Assembly (NCBI RefSeq): GCF_021513135.1
Contig: NZ_CP090980.1
Coordinates: forward strand, 975,958 to 1,039,957
From: Vibrio sp. SS-MA-C1-2
GTDB taxonomy: Bacteria > Pseudomonadota > Gammaproteobacteria > Enterobacterales > Vibrionaceae
DNA length: 64,000 nucleotides
Direction of reading: 5' to 3'
Position numbers and translations under genes: made by a program. This document shows, one piece after another, positions 9,081 to 19,745 of the stretch (positions are counted from its first letter, which is position 1; every line of letters begins with the position of its first letter). The notes beneath the pieces are model-generated. The model saw only the letters and a program-made list of their open reading frames with translations. It did no database searches and was not told the origin of the DNA.

Positions 9081-9262
9081 AATATCCTTATGTATTGACT
9101 GTCCTTCGTTAGTGAGTTGTCTTCTATGTCATAGTGTCTATTTTTTAATCAGTCGTCAATGGCCGACCAACGTCAAGTAAGGGGATAGGTAAAACAGTTA
9201 CGTCGTTGTCCAATATTCGGGAATTAATATTGGTTAATGCAGCACTTAATCCTGATTTTTTA

Positions 9263-9390
9263 TATACCTAAAATAATTGGAATTGCGAGTAGGCGGTAAG
9301 TGAGTGAGGAGGGGATGAGTATAGGTTTTCTATATGATAGGGGGAATAAGCGACGTCAACCCTTTAGCAACTTCATGTATGAAGGGTATA
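9263..9390 (-). repeat. ERIC-like palindromic element, full length, inverted
   Basis: 128 bp between the effector gene and the FTR1 gene, with recognisable arms (tacctaaaataattgg and acttcatgtatgaagggtata) and a partly decayed centre. The flanking 9081-9262 has no recognisable gene. Confidence 0.8.
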
Positions 9391-9441
9391 AACGTCGCAT
9401 CTTCAATTATCTCATCATGTAATCTGAAATAAAGAGCAAAA

Positions 9442-10248
9442 TTACGCTTCAGTCGGTTGATGATTGACTTTCTTTGACCAACTAAAGATAACAATCAAAG
9501 CGACAATATAAGTCGCCAACTGTAAAAGGCTTGGTTTTTCGGTATAACCAAATAGCACGTGAAGTACTAATGCAAACCAGTTACTGTGGTGGTCAAAGTA
9601 TGGCGTAGTATCCCATAATTGAGGAATAATTGAAGGAAGAACGCCAGCAGAAATAAACTTAGAGACTGCCGAAGCCATCATGCCTGCCGATAAGAAAGTC
9701 ATAACCACGGCGAAGAAATTAAACACCTTGCTGATATTGACGCGAACCAGCCCTAAATACATCAATATACCGACAACAATGGCACCAGCGGCACCCATTA
9801 AACTGCCTAGGAAAATAGAGTGAACAGAGGCGTTGTCTTGTGATGCTAGCCCTAAAAGAAACAACACTATTTCCCCTCCTTCACGGACGACGGTAAGAAA
9901 TGCCACTAAGGTCAAACTTTTAAGTGGTGAGCTGCTTTCTACGGTACTTTTTAATTTCTCACTAAGCTGCTTACCTTGTGATTTCATCCAGATAACGGTC
10001 CAAGCAATCAATAAGCTAGCAAACACAAGAATGACAGCACCTGTAATTTTTGCTTCAATTAACCGATGTATCGTTTCATTTGATAATGCTAAGTAAGCTA
10101 TAAAAGCAGAGAAAATGACGCCGGCAATCCCTCCTGAGATAATCCAACGTTTAGATCCTTTTAAAGAACGTGAAGCGGCTAATAACAGTGTGATGATTAA
10201 CACCATTTCAAAACCTTCACGGAATACAATTGCCAAGCTAGCGTACAT
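9442..10248 (-). CDS. FTR1-family high-affinity iron permease
   Basis: 268 residues from the ATG at 10248. Two REGxE motifs (FREGFEMV near residue 9 and VVREGGEIV in the middle) are the iron-binding signatures of the Ftr1/EfeU family, and seven hydrophobic helices span the length. It moves iron across the inner membrane, usually with EfeO/EfeB or a ferroxidase; no partner gene lies nearby, so it is an orphan permease. A longer start at 10287 exists, but it runs through a Fur-box-like site and lacks a ribosome site, so 10248 is preferred. Regulation by Fur is likely from the promoter. Confidence 0.85.
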   Translation of the reverse strand: MYASLAIVFREGFEMVLIITLLLAASRSLKGSKRWIISGGIAGVIFSAFIAYLALSNETIHRLIEAKITGAVILVFASLLIAWTVIWMKSQGKQLSEKLKSTVESSSPLKSLTLVAFLTVVREGGEIVLFLLGLASQDNASVHSIFLGSLMGAAGAIVVGILMYLGLVRVNISKVFNFFAVVMTFLSAGMMASAVSKFISAGVLPSIIPQLWDTTPYFDHHSNWFALVLHVLFGYTEKPSLLQLATYIVALIVIFSWSKKVNHQPTEA

Positions 10249-10272
10249 AATAACCCTATTGATAATACAAGT

Positions 10273-10291
10273 GAGAATGATTGTCATTAAA
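10273..10291 (-). promoter_or_regulatory. Fur-box-like operator of the FTR1 gene
   Basis: gagaatgattgtcattaaa agrees with the 19-bp Fur consensus at 14 positions by my count. It lies 25 bases upstream of the FTR1 start, consistent with iron-dependent repression. Confidence 0.65.
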
Positions 10292-10525
10292 TCATTTATT
10301 TGTTTTTATTTATATTAGAAATTAGGTAACTTATGTTTGCATTAATGATCTATCCAGCTTTTCTTTTTGACGTTTTTTTGTTTTTAAACCTTCTTTTTCT
10401 TCGCATTACTTTGTGTTTAAATTTTTTACCCTTTAAACAGAGTGTTAAGTCACTCACTTCTCAATTTCAGCTCTGCATGATAATATTTATGTAATTTACA
10501 ATAATGATTAGAAAGTGAGAAAGAG

Positions 10526-10870
10526 ATGTCTTCTGATTTTTATGGCACTAGTGCCAGTTATGCAAAACAAGAGAGTGGATATCGTGAAAAAGCGTTAAAG
10601 CTCTACCCTTGGGTATGTGGTCATTGCGCGCGTGAATTTGTTTATTCCAATTTAAGAGAGTTAACGGTCCATCATGTCGATCATGATCATACAAATAACC
10701 CTAATGATGGAAGTAATTGGGAGTTATTGTGTTTATTTTGTCATGATCATGAACACTCAAAATATACGGAGCATGATCAATATGGCACTAATGTTGTTGC
10801 TGGTGAAGATGATCATGAAGCAGCCACGCATAACCCATTTGCTGATTTGAAAAAAATGATGAAAAAATAA
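10526..10870 (+). CDS. yajD: YajD-family HNH nuclease
   Basis: 114 residues, matching the usual length of YajD. It has CGHC near residue 32, the HHVDHDH motif near 54, and a second zinc pair CLFCHDHEH near 73, as in HNH endonucleases with a structural zinc. YajD is a conserved but poorly understood small nuclease. GAAAGTGAGAAAGAG precedes the ATG. It is followed by its own terminator and is probably monocistronic. Identity is secure, in vivo role is not known to me. Confidence 0.9.
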   Translation: MSSDFYGTSASYAKQESGYREKALKLYPWVCGHCAREFVYSNLRELTVHHVDHDHTNNPNDGSNWELLCLFCHDHEHSKYTEHDQYGTNVVAGEDDHEAATHNPFADLKKMMKK

Positions 10871-10897
10871 GCTGGAAAGTGATATTTTTCAATAAAA

Positions 10898-10944
10898 GCA
10901 GTCTTGATAAGAGCGGTTATACTCTTATTAATACTGCTTTTTTT
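10898..10944 (+). terminator. Terminator after yajD
   Basis: Two nested stems (AGCAGT/ACTGCT outside and ATAAGAG/CTCTTAT inside) are followed by a run of seven T. Confidence 0.75.
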
Positions 10945-10963
10945 ATGATATTTACGATACTTT

Positions 10964-11048
10964 TACCCTCTTCTTACTTGACGTCGCTAGGTTGTTGCTG
11001 CACTTATTCACTTGCTGTCTACTAGAAACCCAGATTACATTGGATATA
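10964..11048 (+). repeat. ERIC-like element, decayed, internally deleted
   Basis: About 85 bp with recognisable arms (gtcgctaggttgttg and a diverged tactagaaaccc end). It lacks the central stem-loop. Confidence 0.65.
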
Positions 11049-11568
11049 GATCTTATTACGGATTATTCGTATTATCAGTTGTATAAATATTAACCGAAAT
11101 ATATTCGATATTTTTCATGTAACCATTGAAATTATTAAATAAAAATATGTAGGTTAGTTCAAGTAATGCGCAAATGTTGTTCTGTTTTTTTCGTTAGCTA
11201 TTGATTTTTTGTACGCGCAAGAGAATGATATGTTTATAACAGTGACGCTAACCAATAAACAATAATAAAAATATATCTTTGATGAAAGGGGGAAATTATT
11301 AATTGATCCTATCAACTCGTCAAGGTAAGTAAGGTAAGTGATAGTACCTTGCTTTTGTCATCGTTGATTACTCAATGTAGAAAGGGCTATATGAGTTATT
11401 AATAATAGGTGATAAATTTGTCACCTTTGGGTATCACAAGTTACTAAATACCTCAGCAGAGATGCTGCAGAACCCTTCTCTTTTCAGTTCCATAGATAGA
11501 ATAATTTGAGAAAGTAAAATTAGAATATTTTAAAACAACAAGATACTAAATAGTGTCTTGGTATTTTT
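11049..11568 (+). ncRNA. Hairpin-rich leader or possible small RNA upstream of PFOR
   Basis: No credible coding frame is seen in 11049-11621. Several hairpins can be drawn: AAGGTA/TACCTT (11331-11349), AGGTGA/TCACCT (11407-11426), GGTAT/ATACC (11430-11453), CAGC/GCTG (11456-11469), then a stem with T run at 11539-11568. It may be a leader that attenuates the PFOR operon or an independent small RNA ending at 11568. This is inferred from structure alone, with no recognised RNA family. Confidence 0.3.
11539..11568 (+). terminator. Terminator-like hairpin ahead of PFOR
   Basis: caagatac pairs with gtgtcttg (8 bp, including one G-U pair) over a 6-base loop, followed by gtattttt. It stands 213 bases before the PFOR start with no gene before it. 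Confidence 0.5.
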
Positions 11569-11590
11569 ACATCTATTCAACTATTGGCGT

Positions 11591-11604
11591 GTCATTTAGA
11601 TCAA
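11591..11604 (+). promoter_or_regulatory. Weak FNR-like box upstream of PFOR
   Basis: gtcatttagatcaa matches 8 of the 10 fixed bases of the FNR consensus TTGATnnnnATCAA. The gene it precedes is for an oxygen-sensitive anaerobic enzyme. Confidence 0.35.
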
Positions 11605-11781
11605 AGCCATAAGCAAATAACATGTTGATAATCAAATATATTGTCATCATTTATTCTGCTTTTTTGCGCTTTATCAATTATGGTAGAACGTTAGTGCTCA
11701 AATTTATATGCCTTTCAATTTCAAATTATAAAGGTATCGCTATCGAATCTGCCTTTCGTCTATGTAAAGGAGATTACAATA

Positions 11782-14700
11782 ATGGTTTCAATTTTATCCT
11801 CAGAACAGAATGGTAATGCAACTCCCGCTTATCCGGGAATGAATATGGTTATGCATGGGAATGGTGCTGTTGCTCATGTGATGGAACATGTCTGCGGTGG
11901 GGTAATCGGATACCCAATCACGCCTTCGACTGAAATCGCAGAGATCTATGAAGCATTTAGAGCCCAAGGCGGGTGCAATGTATGGGATCAACACTCATTC
12001 TTTTTCGAACCTGAAGGGGAACACTCCGCGCAAAGTGGTGCATTAGGTGCCGTTTTAACGGGGGGAAATACATTTCAAATGCCTCATCAAGTCAAGGGAT
12101 TCTCTATGCCCTTGAATCTCACTATGTGACGGTAGGTAAAAAAGCCGCTGGATTTGTATTACACGTTGCTGCACGTTCTGTTTCTCGTCACTCTTTAAAT
12201 GTGATGGCCGGTCATGATGATGTTTATGCATTATTATCAGCAGGCTATACCACCTTATTTGGAAGTAATGCTCAAGAAGCGGCAGATTTAGCGGCCATCT
12301 CTTATCGTGTCAGTGCGCTTTCGTTGATCCCAGTGGCGAATACCATGGATGGTTTTGCAACCAGTCATATTCAGAGTGAAGTCAAACTTCCTGAACCTGA
12401 GTTGTTGAAAGAGTACATCGGTGATCCCGCAGAGCGTATCGTTGCACCAACAGAAGCACAGAAGATGCTGTATGGCGCAAAAGGACGAGTTTGGCACTTA
12501 ACACAATTTATTGAGAAAAATCGAGACCAGATTTGGCAGGAACAATTTGCGAATTTAGAACAGTTCTTATCAAATCAAGAAGAAAAGATTGAGAAAGACA
12601 CTCAAGGTGAATTATTAGCATCAACTTATGCAATGTTGCCTGAATTGCTCCATGGAAAGTGGCGTCGAGCTTGGTTAAACGCTTATGAAAAAGGGACGCG
12701 TCAACGAGTTCCAGCGTTAGTGGATGTAAATAACCCAGGTTTAACCGGGGGAGTTCAAAATCAACCCGATTATCAAGCGGGTATTGTCGATCATCGAACT
12801 CACTTTATGGCTGATGTGCCTCGTTTTGTTCAACAAGCTATGGATGATTATACAGAGTTAACTGGGCGTCAGTATCAACCTGTCATGGAGTTTATGTGCG
12901 ATGATGCTGAAGAGGTGGTCATCGGGTTAGGCTCTGTCACCGATGATGCAGAAGTGGTTGCGCAATACCTTCGTACTCAAGGTAAAAAAGTGGGTGTTAT
13001 CTCTATTAAGTTACTTTATCCATTCCCTGAAAAAGAGCTGGTGGAGTCATTGCAAGGCAAAAAAGTTGTCACTGTATTAGAGCGTTGTGATGAAACCCGT
13101 TTAACAGAAAAAGTGACAAGAGCATTATTTAAAGCACGAGAAAATCACTTGAAAGCAACAGAATATCACTTAGATATTCCAGCGATGCGTGATCTGCCAA
13201 TTATCTGTACGGGTGTATTTGGTTTAGGTGGCCATGATTTACAGCCTCGCCATTTAGTGGCTGCGTTCGAAAATATGAGCGATGAAAATTGTAAGCCTTT
13301 CTATTATGTTGGTACTCAATTTTTCTCGGCTGATAAACCATTAAGTGACGTTGAACAGCGTTTACAAGCAGCGTATCCAGAAACACAATTAATGGCGTTA
13401 GAAACGAAAGAGAACCCACATTTATTACCTGAAGATGCAATGAGAATTAGATTCCATTCAGTCGGTGGATATGGAACGATTGCAACAGGGAAATTATTGA
13501 CTGATATTTTATCTGGTGTGTTAAGTCTACACTCAAAATCAATGCCAAAATATGGTTCAGAGAAGAGTGGTGCGCCGACCAATTTCTTTATTACGTTATC
13601 TCCAGAGCCAATTAAACTAACCAATGCCGAGCTACAACAGGTTGAAGTGGTATTGTCTCCTGACCATAAAGTCTTTATGCATACCGATCCATTAGCGGGC
13701 TTAGAAAAAGGCGGTACGTTTATCTTACAAAGCTCTAGTAGTTCAGAAGAAGTTTGGCAAAGCTTACCAAGAGCAGCACGTGCTTATATTCGAGAAAATC
13801 AGATCAAATTCTATATTGTTGATGCCTTTAAAGTGGCGAAACAGCATGCACCAAGTCCTGAGTTAGAGATCCGTATGATGGGTATCGCCTTTATTGGAGC
13901 ATTATGCGGTAATGTGAAGCAGATTAAGAGTGAAGATAAAGATCAAGTCTTAGCAAGAATTCGTCAGCAGATTGAATATAAATTTGGTGCAAAAGGGGAG
14001 AAAGTGATTGAAGGTAATATGTCGGTTATTATTGACGGTATTGCTGCAACACAACCTGTTGATTACCTCAAGTTCCCTGCGGTTTATGCCAATGAGAGCA
14101 GTGAAAGTGCAACGATTGCGGCTAAGCCGACTTCTGCAAGTTGCGGTCTTTTTGACGCAGAATATTTTGATAATATCGCAGGACAATATTACGCAGATGG
14201 AACCATTGGTGAGGCACCGGTTATTCCAGGCTCTGGCATGTTTATTCCACCATCAAGCGCAATCACTAAGAATAAGGGAATATTCCGCTTGAATGTACCT
14301 GAGTTTGATGCCCAAAAATGTACTGGTTGTATGGAGTGTTCGCTGGCTTGTCCTGATGGTGCGATGCCAAATGCGGTTCATGACTTGACGGATATTCTTT
14401 CTACCGCCATCAAGCAAGTTAACCTACCAATGGGTATTCAAGAGCAGCTTAGTCGAATGGTTCCACAAATCAGCGATGAAGTTCGTCATATTTATCGTCA
14501 AGTCGGTAAAGGTGATGCGCCATTATTGCACCAAGCCGTCACTCAAGCTGTGGATGCCTTGCCACAAACAGAGCAAGTATTACAACAACCTTTAGCCGCA
14601 CTTTGTGTGGTGGTTGAAAACTTACCGATGAGTAAAACTAAACCGTTCTTTGACGCGATGGAGAAGCATCGCCCAGGTTCAGGTGGCCTATTCTCGGTTG

Positions 14701-16811
14701 CGGTTGATTCAACCAAATGTAGCGGTTGTATGGAGTGTGTCGAAGTCTGTGGCCCTAATGCACTGAAGAAAACGGTACAAACCAATGAATTAACTCAAAA
14801 AATGAAGTATCAGTTTGAGTTTATTAATAAAATGGAAAAAACCCCGATTCGCTTTATTGATGGCGCGATTGAATCTGCTCAAGAAGCTAAGCGAATTCTA
14901 CTTGATCGAGACCATTATAATGCAATGGGATCAGGTCATGGTGCATGTCGTGGTTGTGGTGAGGTGACTGTACTTCGTTTGGTCTCTTCGATTAACCGTG
15001 CAATTAAGCAGAACAGCTATCAAGCTCATAGTCAGCAGTTAGAAACGTTAATTGATAAGTTAAATAGTAAGTTATCTCAGCAAGATTTGGTGAACAGTGA
15101 TCCAACTAGAGCCGCGCGTATTACTCAAACGCTGGCTCAGTTAGAAAAACGCCTGTATGAATTTGAGTTTGGTCCTACGGGTGAAGGTCGTGCCAATGCG
15201 ATGATCGCCAATGCGACGGGATGTAGTAGTGTTTATGCGTCAACATTCCCTGCTAATCCATATCAAGAACCTTGGATCAACAGCCTATTCCAAGATACGC
15301 CTGCATTAGCAAAAGGTATTTTTGAAGGTGAAATGGCCAATCAATTGGTTCAGATCCGTGCTCTACATACAGCACAATTGGAAGTTGAAGATCTTTATCA
15401 GCCAGAGGCTCATGATAACCAATTACGCTATTTAGACTGGACACAATTAAGCGATAAAGAGTTATCACTGATGCCCGCTATTTTAAGTATTGGTGGTGAT
15501 GGTGCGGTTTATGATATCGGTTTTGGTGCGCTATCTCGTGTGCTTTCTACTCGTACACCCATGAAAATATTAGTCTTAAATACCGGTAGTTACTCAAATA
15601 CGGGAGGACAAGCATCGACGGCAAGTTTTACCGCACAAGACTCAGATTTAAGTCGCTTTGGTAAAGTGCATAGTGGTAAGCAAGAGGAGCGTAAAGAGTT
15701 AGGATTGATTGCAACCTTCCATCCTAAAGTGTTTGTTGCCCAAAGTACCACCGCGCTACAAGGACACTTTATGTCGAGTGTCATTGAGTACTTAAACTAT
15801 CAAGATTCACCGGCCTTACTTGATGTCTATACGCCTTGTATGGGTGAGCATGGTATTGCCGATGATATGAGTACCAAACATGCTCGTTTAGCCCTTGAAA
15901 GTAGAATGAGTCCTGTTTTTGTTCATGATCCTCGTCAAGGCGAAACCTTAACTGAGCGTTTTTCTATTGAAGGGAACCCTGAGTTGACTCAAGATTGGAC
16001 AAGCCAAACCATTAGCTTTGTTGACCAAGATGGTATGACACAACTGAAAGAATGTAGCTTTACGCCTGCTGATTTTGCGCTGTATGAGGGACGCTTTGCA
16101 AAACACTTCAAAGTTGCAACAGAGCAACAAAGCCTAATCTCGGTGCCAGAATATTTGGCAATGAGTGACAGTGATCGTTACAGCCATACGCCATTTATAT
16201 GGGCGACCAATAAGAAGAATCAACTTATTCAATTGACGGTGTCTGAGTCGATTATTGCGCTATGTGAAGAGCGCCTTAAGAATTGGCATATGTTGCAGTA
16301 TTTGAGTGGTCAAGAGAACATTGCAATGGAACGTGGTTATCAGCAGCAAATTACTGATTTAGAACAACGTTACCAAGCGTCTCAAGCTGATAAAGAGCAG
16401 ACGATTGATGATATTGCCAATGGTTTAGCTGAATTGGCATTAACATCGGATGTTTTTGCTGGTGGTGATTTTGTGAGTTCTAGTCACAATATCCCTGTCA
16501 AACAGGTTGAATCCTCAGTAACAACAAGCTCTGCGCCAATATCAACCGATACTCAACCATTAGTGAATATTGCGGAAGAAAATATCAGTCAATGTACCGA
16601 TTGTAAAACCTGCTATCAGCAATTGGGCGAGCTGTTTGAAAAAGTGACGATTGTTGATGATGGACAGCCTAAAGTTGTCAGTAAAGTGATTGAAAACGCA
16701 TTATCTACGGTATCAATAACACCTGAACTCATCGATCGAGCAGAACGAATTGCCGATGAGTGTGATGCAGAGATCATCGAATTCTGTGCACCGAAAGTCA
16801 CGGAGGCATAA
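11782..16811 (+). CDS. Pyruvate:ferredoxin (flavodoxin) oxidoreductase, frameshifted at a G run
   Basis: Oxidises pyruvate with CoA to acetyl-CoA, CO2 and reduced ferredoxin. The frame from 11782 ends in TGA at 12129, but an adjacent frame continues the same protein. One extra base at the run of six G (12060-12065) gives GGKYISNASSSQG and joins the pieces into 1676 codons. Order: POR N-terminal domain; gamma-type domain with FHSVGGYGTIATGK; two 4Fe-4S motifs, CTGCMECSLACP at about 846 and CSGCMECVEVCG at about 979; TPP domain with GHGACRGCGE and GGDGAVYDIG at about 1238; and an extra C-terminal part with CTDCKTCY at about 1604. Usual PFORs are near 1170-1200 residues. The AAAGGAGA site supports the ATG at 11782. 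It is followed by the Nfn-type gene after one base. Confidence 0.85.
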
Positions 16812-16812
16812 A

Positions 16813-19617
16813 ATGAATATGACGTTATCTCAAGCTCAGCAAGATCTGCTATTACGATCTGCAGAGCAACAATCAAGAAAATACAGCAACTTATTAGCCA
16901 AGCAGAGTATGGAGTTGATTCAAAAAACTTTGAAAAAAGGTGATTTGAGTGAAAATTTTATTACCGGTTTATGGAATGCTTTGCTAGAAGATAACCCGTT
17001 GAGTCAGGTACTTCAACGTTATCTATGGCGTGTGCCTCTAAAGCAGAAGCGTCATTTTATCCGCGGTATAGATCAGCACTTATCTGAGCGCTACCCAATG
17101 TTTAAAGGGCTATCAAAAGGGTGGCCAGGAAGTAATAATATTCCACCTTATGTCCGTCCTGCTGAAGAGCGTAATCGTGATTTCGATTTAGTGAGTCAAG
17201 GTTATTTAGGGTATATGGGGTTAGGCTATAGCCTGCGTGAGGTTGAACTGTTTGTTTGGTTAGAAGTGATTCGCGATAAGCAGTGTGAAGATCGCCCTTG
17301 TGAAATTGGTGCGCCTTTATGTAACGATAAAGGGGAAGAGACCAATGAAATGGATGGTGGGTGTCCTGTAAAAATTCATATTCCTGAAGTGCTTGATCTT
17401 ATGGGAGATGGAAAATTAAAAGAGGCGTTTGAGTTGATTCAGAGCGCAAACCCTCTTCCTAATGTGACAGGACGTGTTTGTCCTCAAGAGTTACAGTGCC
17501 AAGGTGTTTGTACTCATAACGATCGCCCGATTGAAATTGGGCAGTTAGAGTGGTTCTTGCCTCAATATGACAAACTAAGTTCGAAAGAAGAGAGTGATGC
17601 GGGTAAACAACGTCGTCTTGATAAGAAAAATTGCTTGCCTAATCCTTGGGCTGTCGCTAATAAAGCGCCGATTGCGATCGTCGGATCTGGGCCTTCTGGA
17701 TTGATCAATGCCTACTTATTAGCGAAGGAAGGTTACCCTGTCACGGTGTTTGAAGCGTTCCATGCTTTAGGTGGTGTATTACGCTATGGTATTCCTGAGT
17801 TTAGATTACCAAATAGCTTGATTGATGATGTTGTCGAGAAGATCCGCCAATTAGGTGGACGCTTTGTCACCAACTATATTGTTGGCAAAACAGCAACATT
17901 GGATGATCTTAAAAAAGCAGGCTTTGCAAAGATCTTTATCGGTACAGGGGCCGGGTTACCGCGCTTTATGAATGTACCCGGTGAACATTTAGTTAATATC
18001 ATGTCGGCTAATGAATTTTTGACGCGAGTTAACTTAATGCATGCCAACCTGCCCGATTACGAGACACCATTACCTGCAGTTAAAGGTAAGCAAGTGATGG
18101 TGATTGGTGGAGGTAATACCGCGATGGATGCCGCCCGTACCGCTTGTCGTTTAGGTGCTGAAGTGACCATCGTTTACCGTCGAACTAAGCAAGAGATGCC
18201 GGCTCGAGTTGAGGAGCTACATCATGCGTTAGAAGAAGGCATTAACGTTTGCGAGCTACGATCACCAAGTGAATTCTTAGGGGATAAAAATCATCACCTC
18301 AACGGTGTTAAAGTCGAAGTGATGGCATTGGGAGAGGCGGATAGTTCTGGCCGTCGTCGTCCCGTTGCAACTGGTGAGGTTGAACACCTTCCTGTTGACT
18401 TAGCCATTATGGCATTAGGTAATAACGCCAATCCTATTGTTAAAGATTCAGAACCCAAACTGACGACATCTAAATGGGGAACATTACTGGTTAATAATGA
18501 CTCCCAAGAAACATCGATTGATGATGTCTATAGTGGTGGTGATGCAACACGAGGTGGATCTACGGCGATTAAAGCCGCGGGAGATGGACAAGCGGCCGCA
18601 AAAGAGATCATGTCGACCCTTGATCTTAATCCAAGCCAAATTAAGCAGCTGGTGGCGAGTGCAGATAAATATACATCCATTGGTCAAACTAAGCCGACAA
18701 TTGTTAAAAGACGTCAACTTACTGATGAGATCGTAGAGTTGACTATCACTGCACCTTTAATTGCTCAGTCAGCCAAAGCTGGGCAGTTTGTTCGCGTGTT
18801 AGCAGATGAAAAAGGCGAGCTTATTCCATTGACCTTAGCGGACTGGAATGCAGAGCAAGGAACGATTGAGCTGGTTATTCAAGGTTTGGGTACGAGTTCA
18901 AAACTGATAAATCAAATGCAAGTCGGTGATGAGTTCTGTGCGATTGGTGGTCCATTGGGGCAGCAAAGTGCGGTACATAAATACCCTCAGAATACAAGGA
19001 TTGTCTTTACTGCGGGGGGTGTTGGTCTACCTGCCGTTCATCCTATTCTTTGTGCTCACTTAGCTATCGGAAACAATGTTACCTTGATTTCAGGGTTTAG
19101 AAGTCAAGAGAACAGCTTCTGGGTTGCAAAAGATGAGCGTATTGAAGCGTTAAAACAACAATACCCTGATACATTAGACGTTATCTACACCAGTAATGAT
19201 GGTTCATTGGGTATTGAGGGCTTTGTTACCACACCATTAGAGTCAATGTTAAAGTTGTCGCAACAGAAGGTGAAAGAGAGCGAAGCTCACTCTTCATTAG
19301 ATAATTCAGATATTATTGCGGAAGTGGTGACGATTGGTCCTCCATTGATGATGCGTGCCGTGAGTGACTTAACCAAAGAGTATGACACTTATTGTGTGGC
19401 AAGCTTAAACTCAATTATGGTTGACGCAACGGGTATGTGTGGAGCCTGTATGGTGCCAGTGATGGTCGATGGTAAACTGGTGCGGAAGCATGCTTGTATT
19501 GATGGCCCTGAACTAGATAGCCATTCCATTGAATGGGATAAATTTTTACCAAGATTTACTCAATTCAAACCACAAGAGTATCAAAGCCAGATTGAACATA
19601 AGTTGATTGAGGCTTGA
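16813..19617 (+). CDS. Fused NfnB-NfnA-type NAD(P)H:ferredoxin oxidoreductase
   Basis: 934 residues. About 1-130 is a helical region with no assigned function. About 130-280 carries a cysteine-rich Fer4_20-type region (CPVKIHIPEVL, VCPQELQCQGVC). An FAD motif IVGSGPSGL at about 286 and an NAD(P) motif VIGGGNTAMDAAR at about 429 match glutamate synthase small subunits. From about 640 an FNR-like module follows (GQFVRVL, TAGGVGLPAVHP), ending in GMCGACMVPV at about 873 for a 2Fe-2S centre. Two NfnAB subunits are thus in one chain, in B-then-A order. It should pass electrons between the PFOR ferredoxin and NADP. CGGAGG lies just before 16813, so the longer frame from 16750, inside PFOR, is rejected. 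Confidence 0.85.
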   Translation: MNMTLSQAQQDLLLRSAEQQSRKYSNLLAKQSMELIQKTLKKGDLSENFITGLWNALLEDNPLSQVLQRYLWRVPLKQKRHFIRGIDQHLSERYPMFKGLSKGWPGSNNIPPYVRPAEERNRDFDLVSQGYLGYMGLGYSLREVELFVWLEVIRDKQCEDRPCEIGAPLCNDKGEETNEMDGGCPVKIHIPEVLDLMGDGKLKEAFELIQSANPLPNVTGRVCPQELQCQGVCTHNDRPIEIGQLEWFLPQYDKLSSKEESDAGKQRRLDKKNCLPNPWAVANKAPIAIVGSGPSGLINAYLLAKEGYPVTVFEAFHALGGVLRYGIPEFRLPNSLIDDVVEKIRQLGGRFVTNYIVGKTATLDDLKKAGFAKIFIGTGAGLPRFMNVPGEHLVNIMSANEFLTRVNLMHANLPDYETPLPAVKGKQVMVIGGGNTAMDAARTACRLGAEVTIVYRRTKQEMPARVEELHHALEEGINVCELRSPSEFLGDKNHHLNGVKVEVMALGEADSSGRRRPVATGEVEHLPVDLAIMALGNNANPIVKDSEPKLTTSKWGTLLVNNDSQETSIDDVYSGGDATRGGSTAIKAAGDGQAAAKEIMSTLDLNPSQIKQLVASADKYTSIGQTKPTIVKRRQLTDEIVELTITAPLIAQSAKAGQFVRVLADEKGELIPLTLADWNAEQGTIELVIQGLGTSSKLINQMQVGDEFCAIGGPLGQQSAVHKYPQNTRIVFTAGGVGLPAVHPILCAHLAIGNNVTLISGFRSQENSFWVAKDERIEALKQQYPDTLDVIYTSNDGSLGIEGFVTTPLESMLKLSQQKVKESEAHSSLDNSDIIAEVVTIGPPLMMRAVSDLTKEYDTYCVASLNSIMVDATGMCGACMVPVMVDGKLVRKHACIDGPELDSHSIEWDKFLPRFTQFKPQEYQSQIEHKLIEA

Positions 19618-19670
19618 TCGATAATCTATCATTGATAGATTGGAAACATTAGTCATATATGTGATGTCAT

Positions 19671-19711
19671 CGGTGGTTTAATGCTATTTCTGAATTAAAC
19701 CACCGAATTTT
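19671..19711. terminator. Bidirectional terminator between the Nfn-type gene and the barrel gene
   Basis: An 11-bp perfect stem (cggtggtttaa/ttaaaccaccg) is followed by aatttt, between convergent genes. A second 9-bp palindrome (aatctatca/tgatagatt) lies at 19623-19641. Confidence 0.75.
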
Positions 19712-19745
19712 GTATCATTATCGAAGAGCACTGTCGTTCTATAAG

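Noticed and set aside
11622..11816. A 64-codon frame before PFOR
   Set aside because: It overlaps the PFOR start in another frame, has a hydrophobic low-complexity sequence and no ribosome site.
13201..13440. Small minus-strand frames inside PFOR, RND, nirB and napA
   Set aside because: They lie within well-supported genes on the other strand, with no ribosome sites or recognisable domains.
12126..16811. The long frame as a separate gene
   Set aside because: It begins with the interior of the POR N-terminal domain and has no ribosome site; it is the continuation of the gene at 11782.
16750..16812. Longer start for the Nfn-type gene
   Set aside because: It would overlap the end of PFOR; CGGAGG and the ATG at 16813 give a better start.
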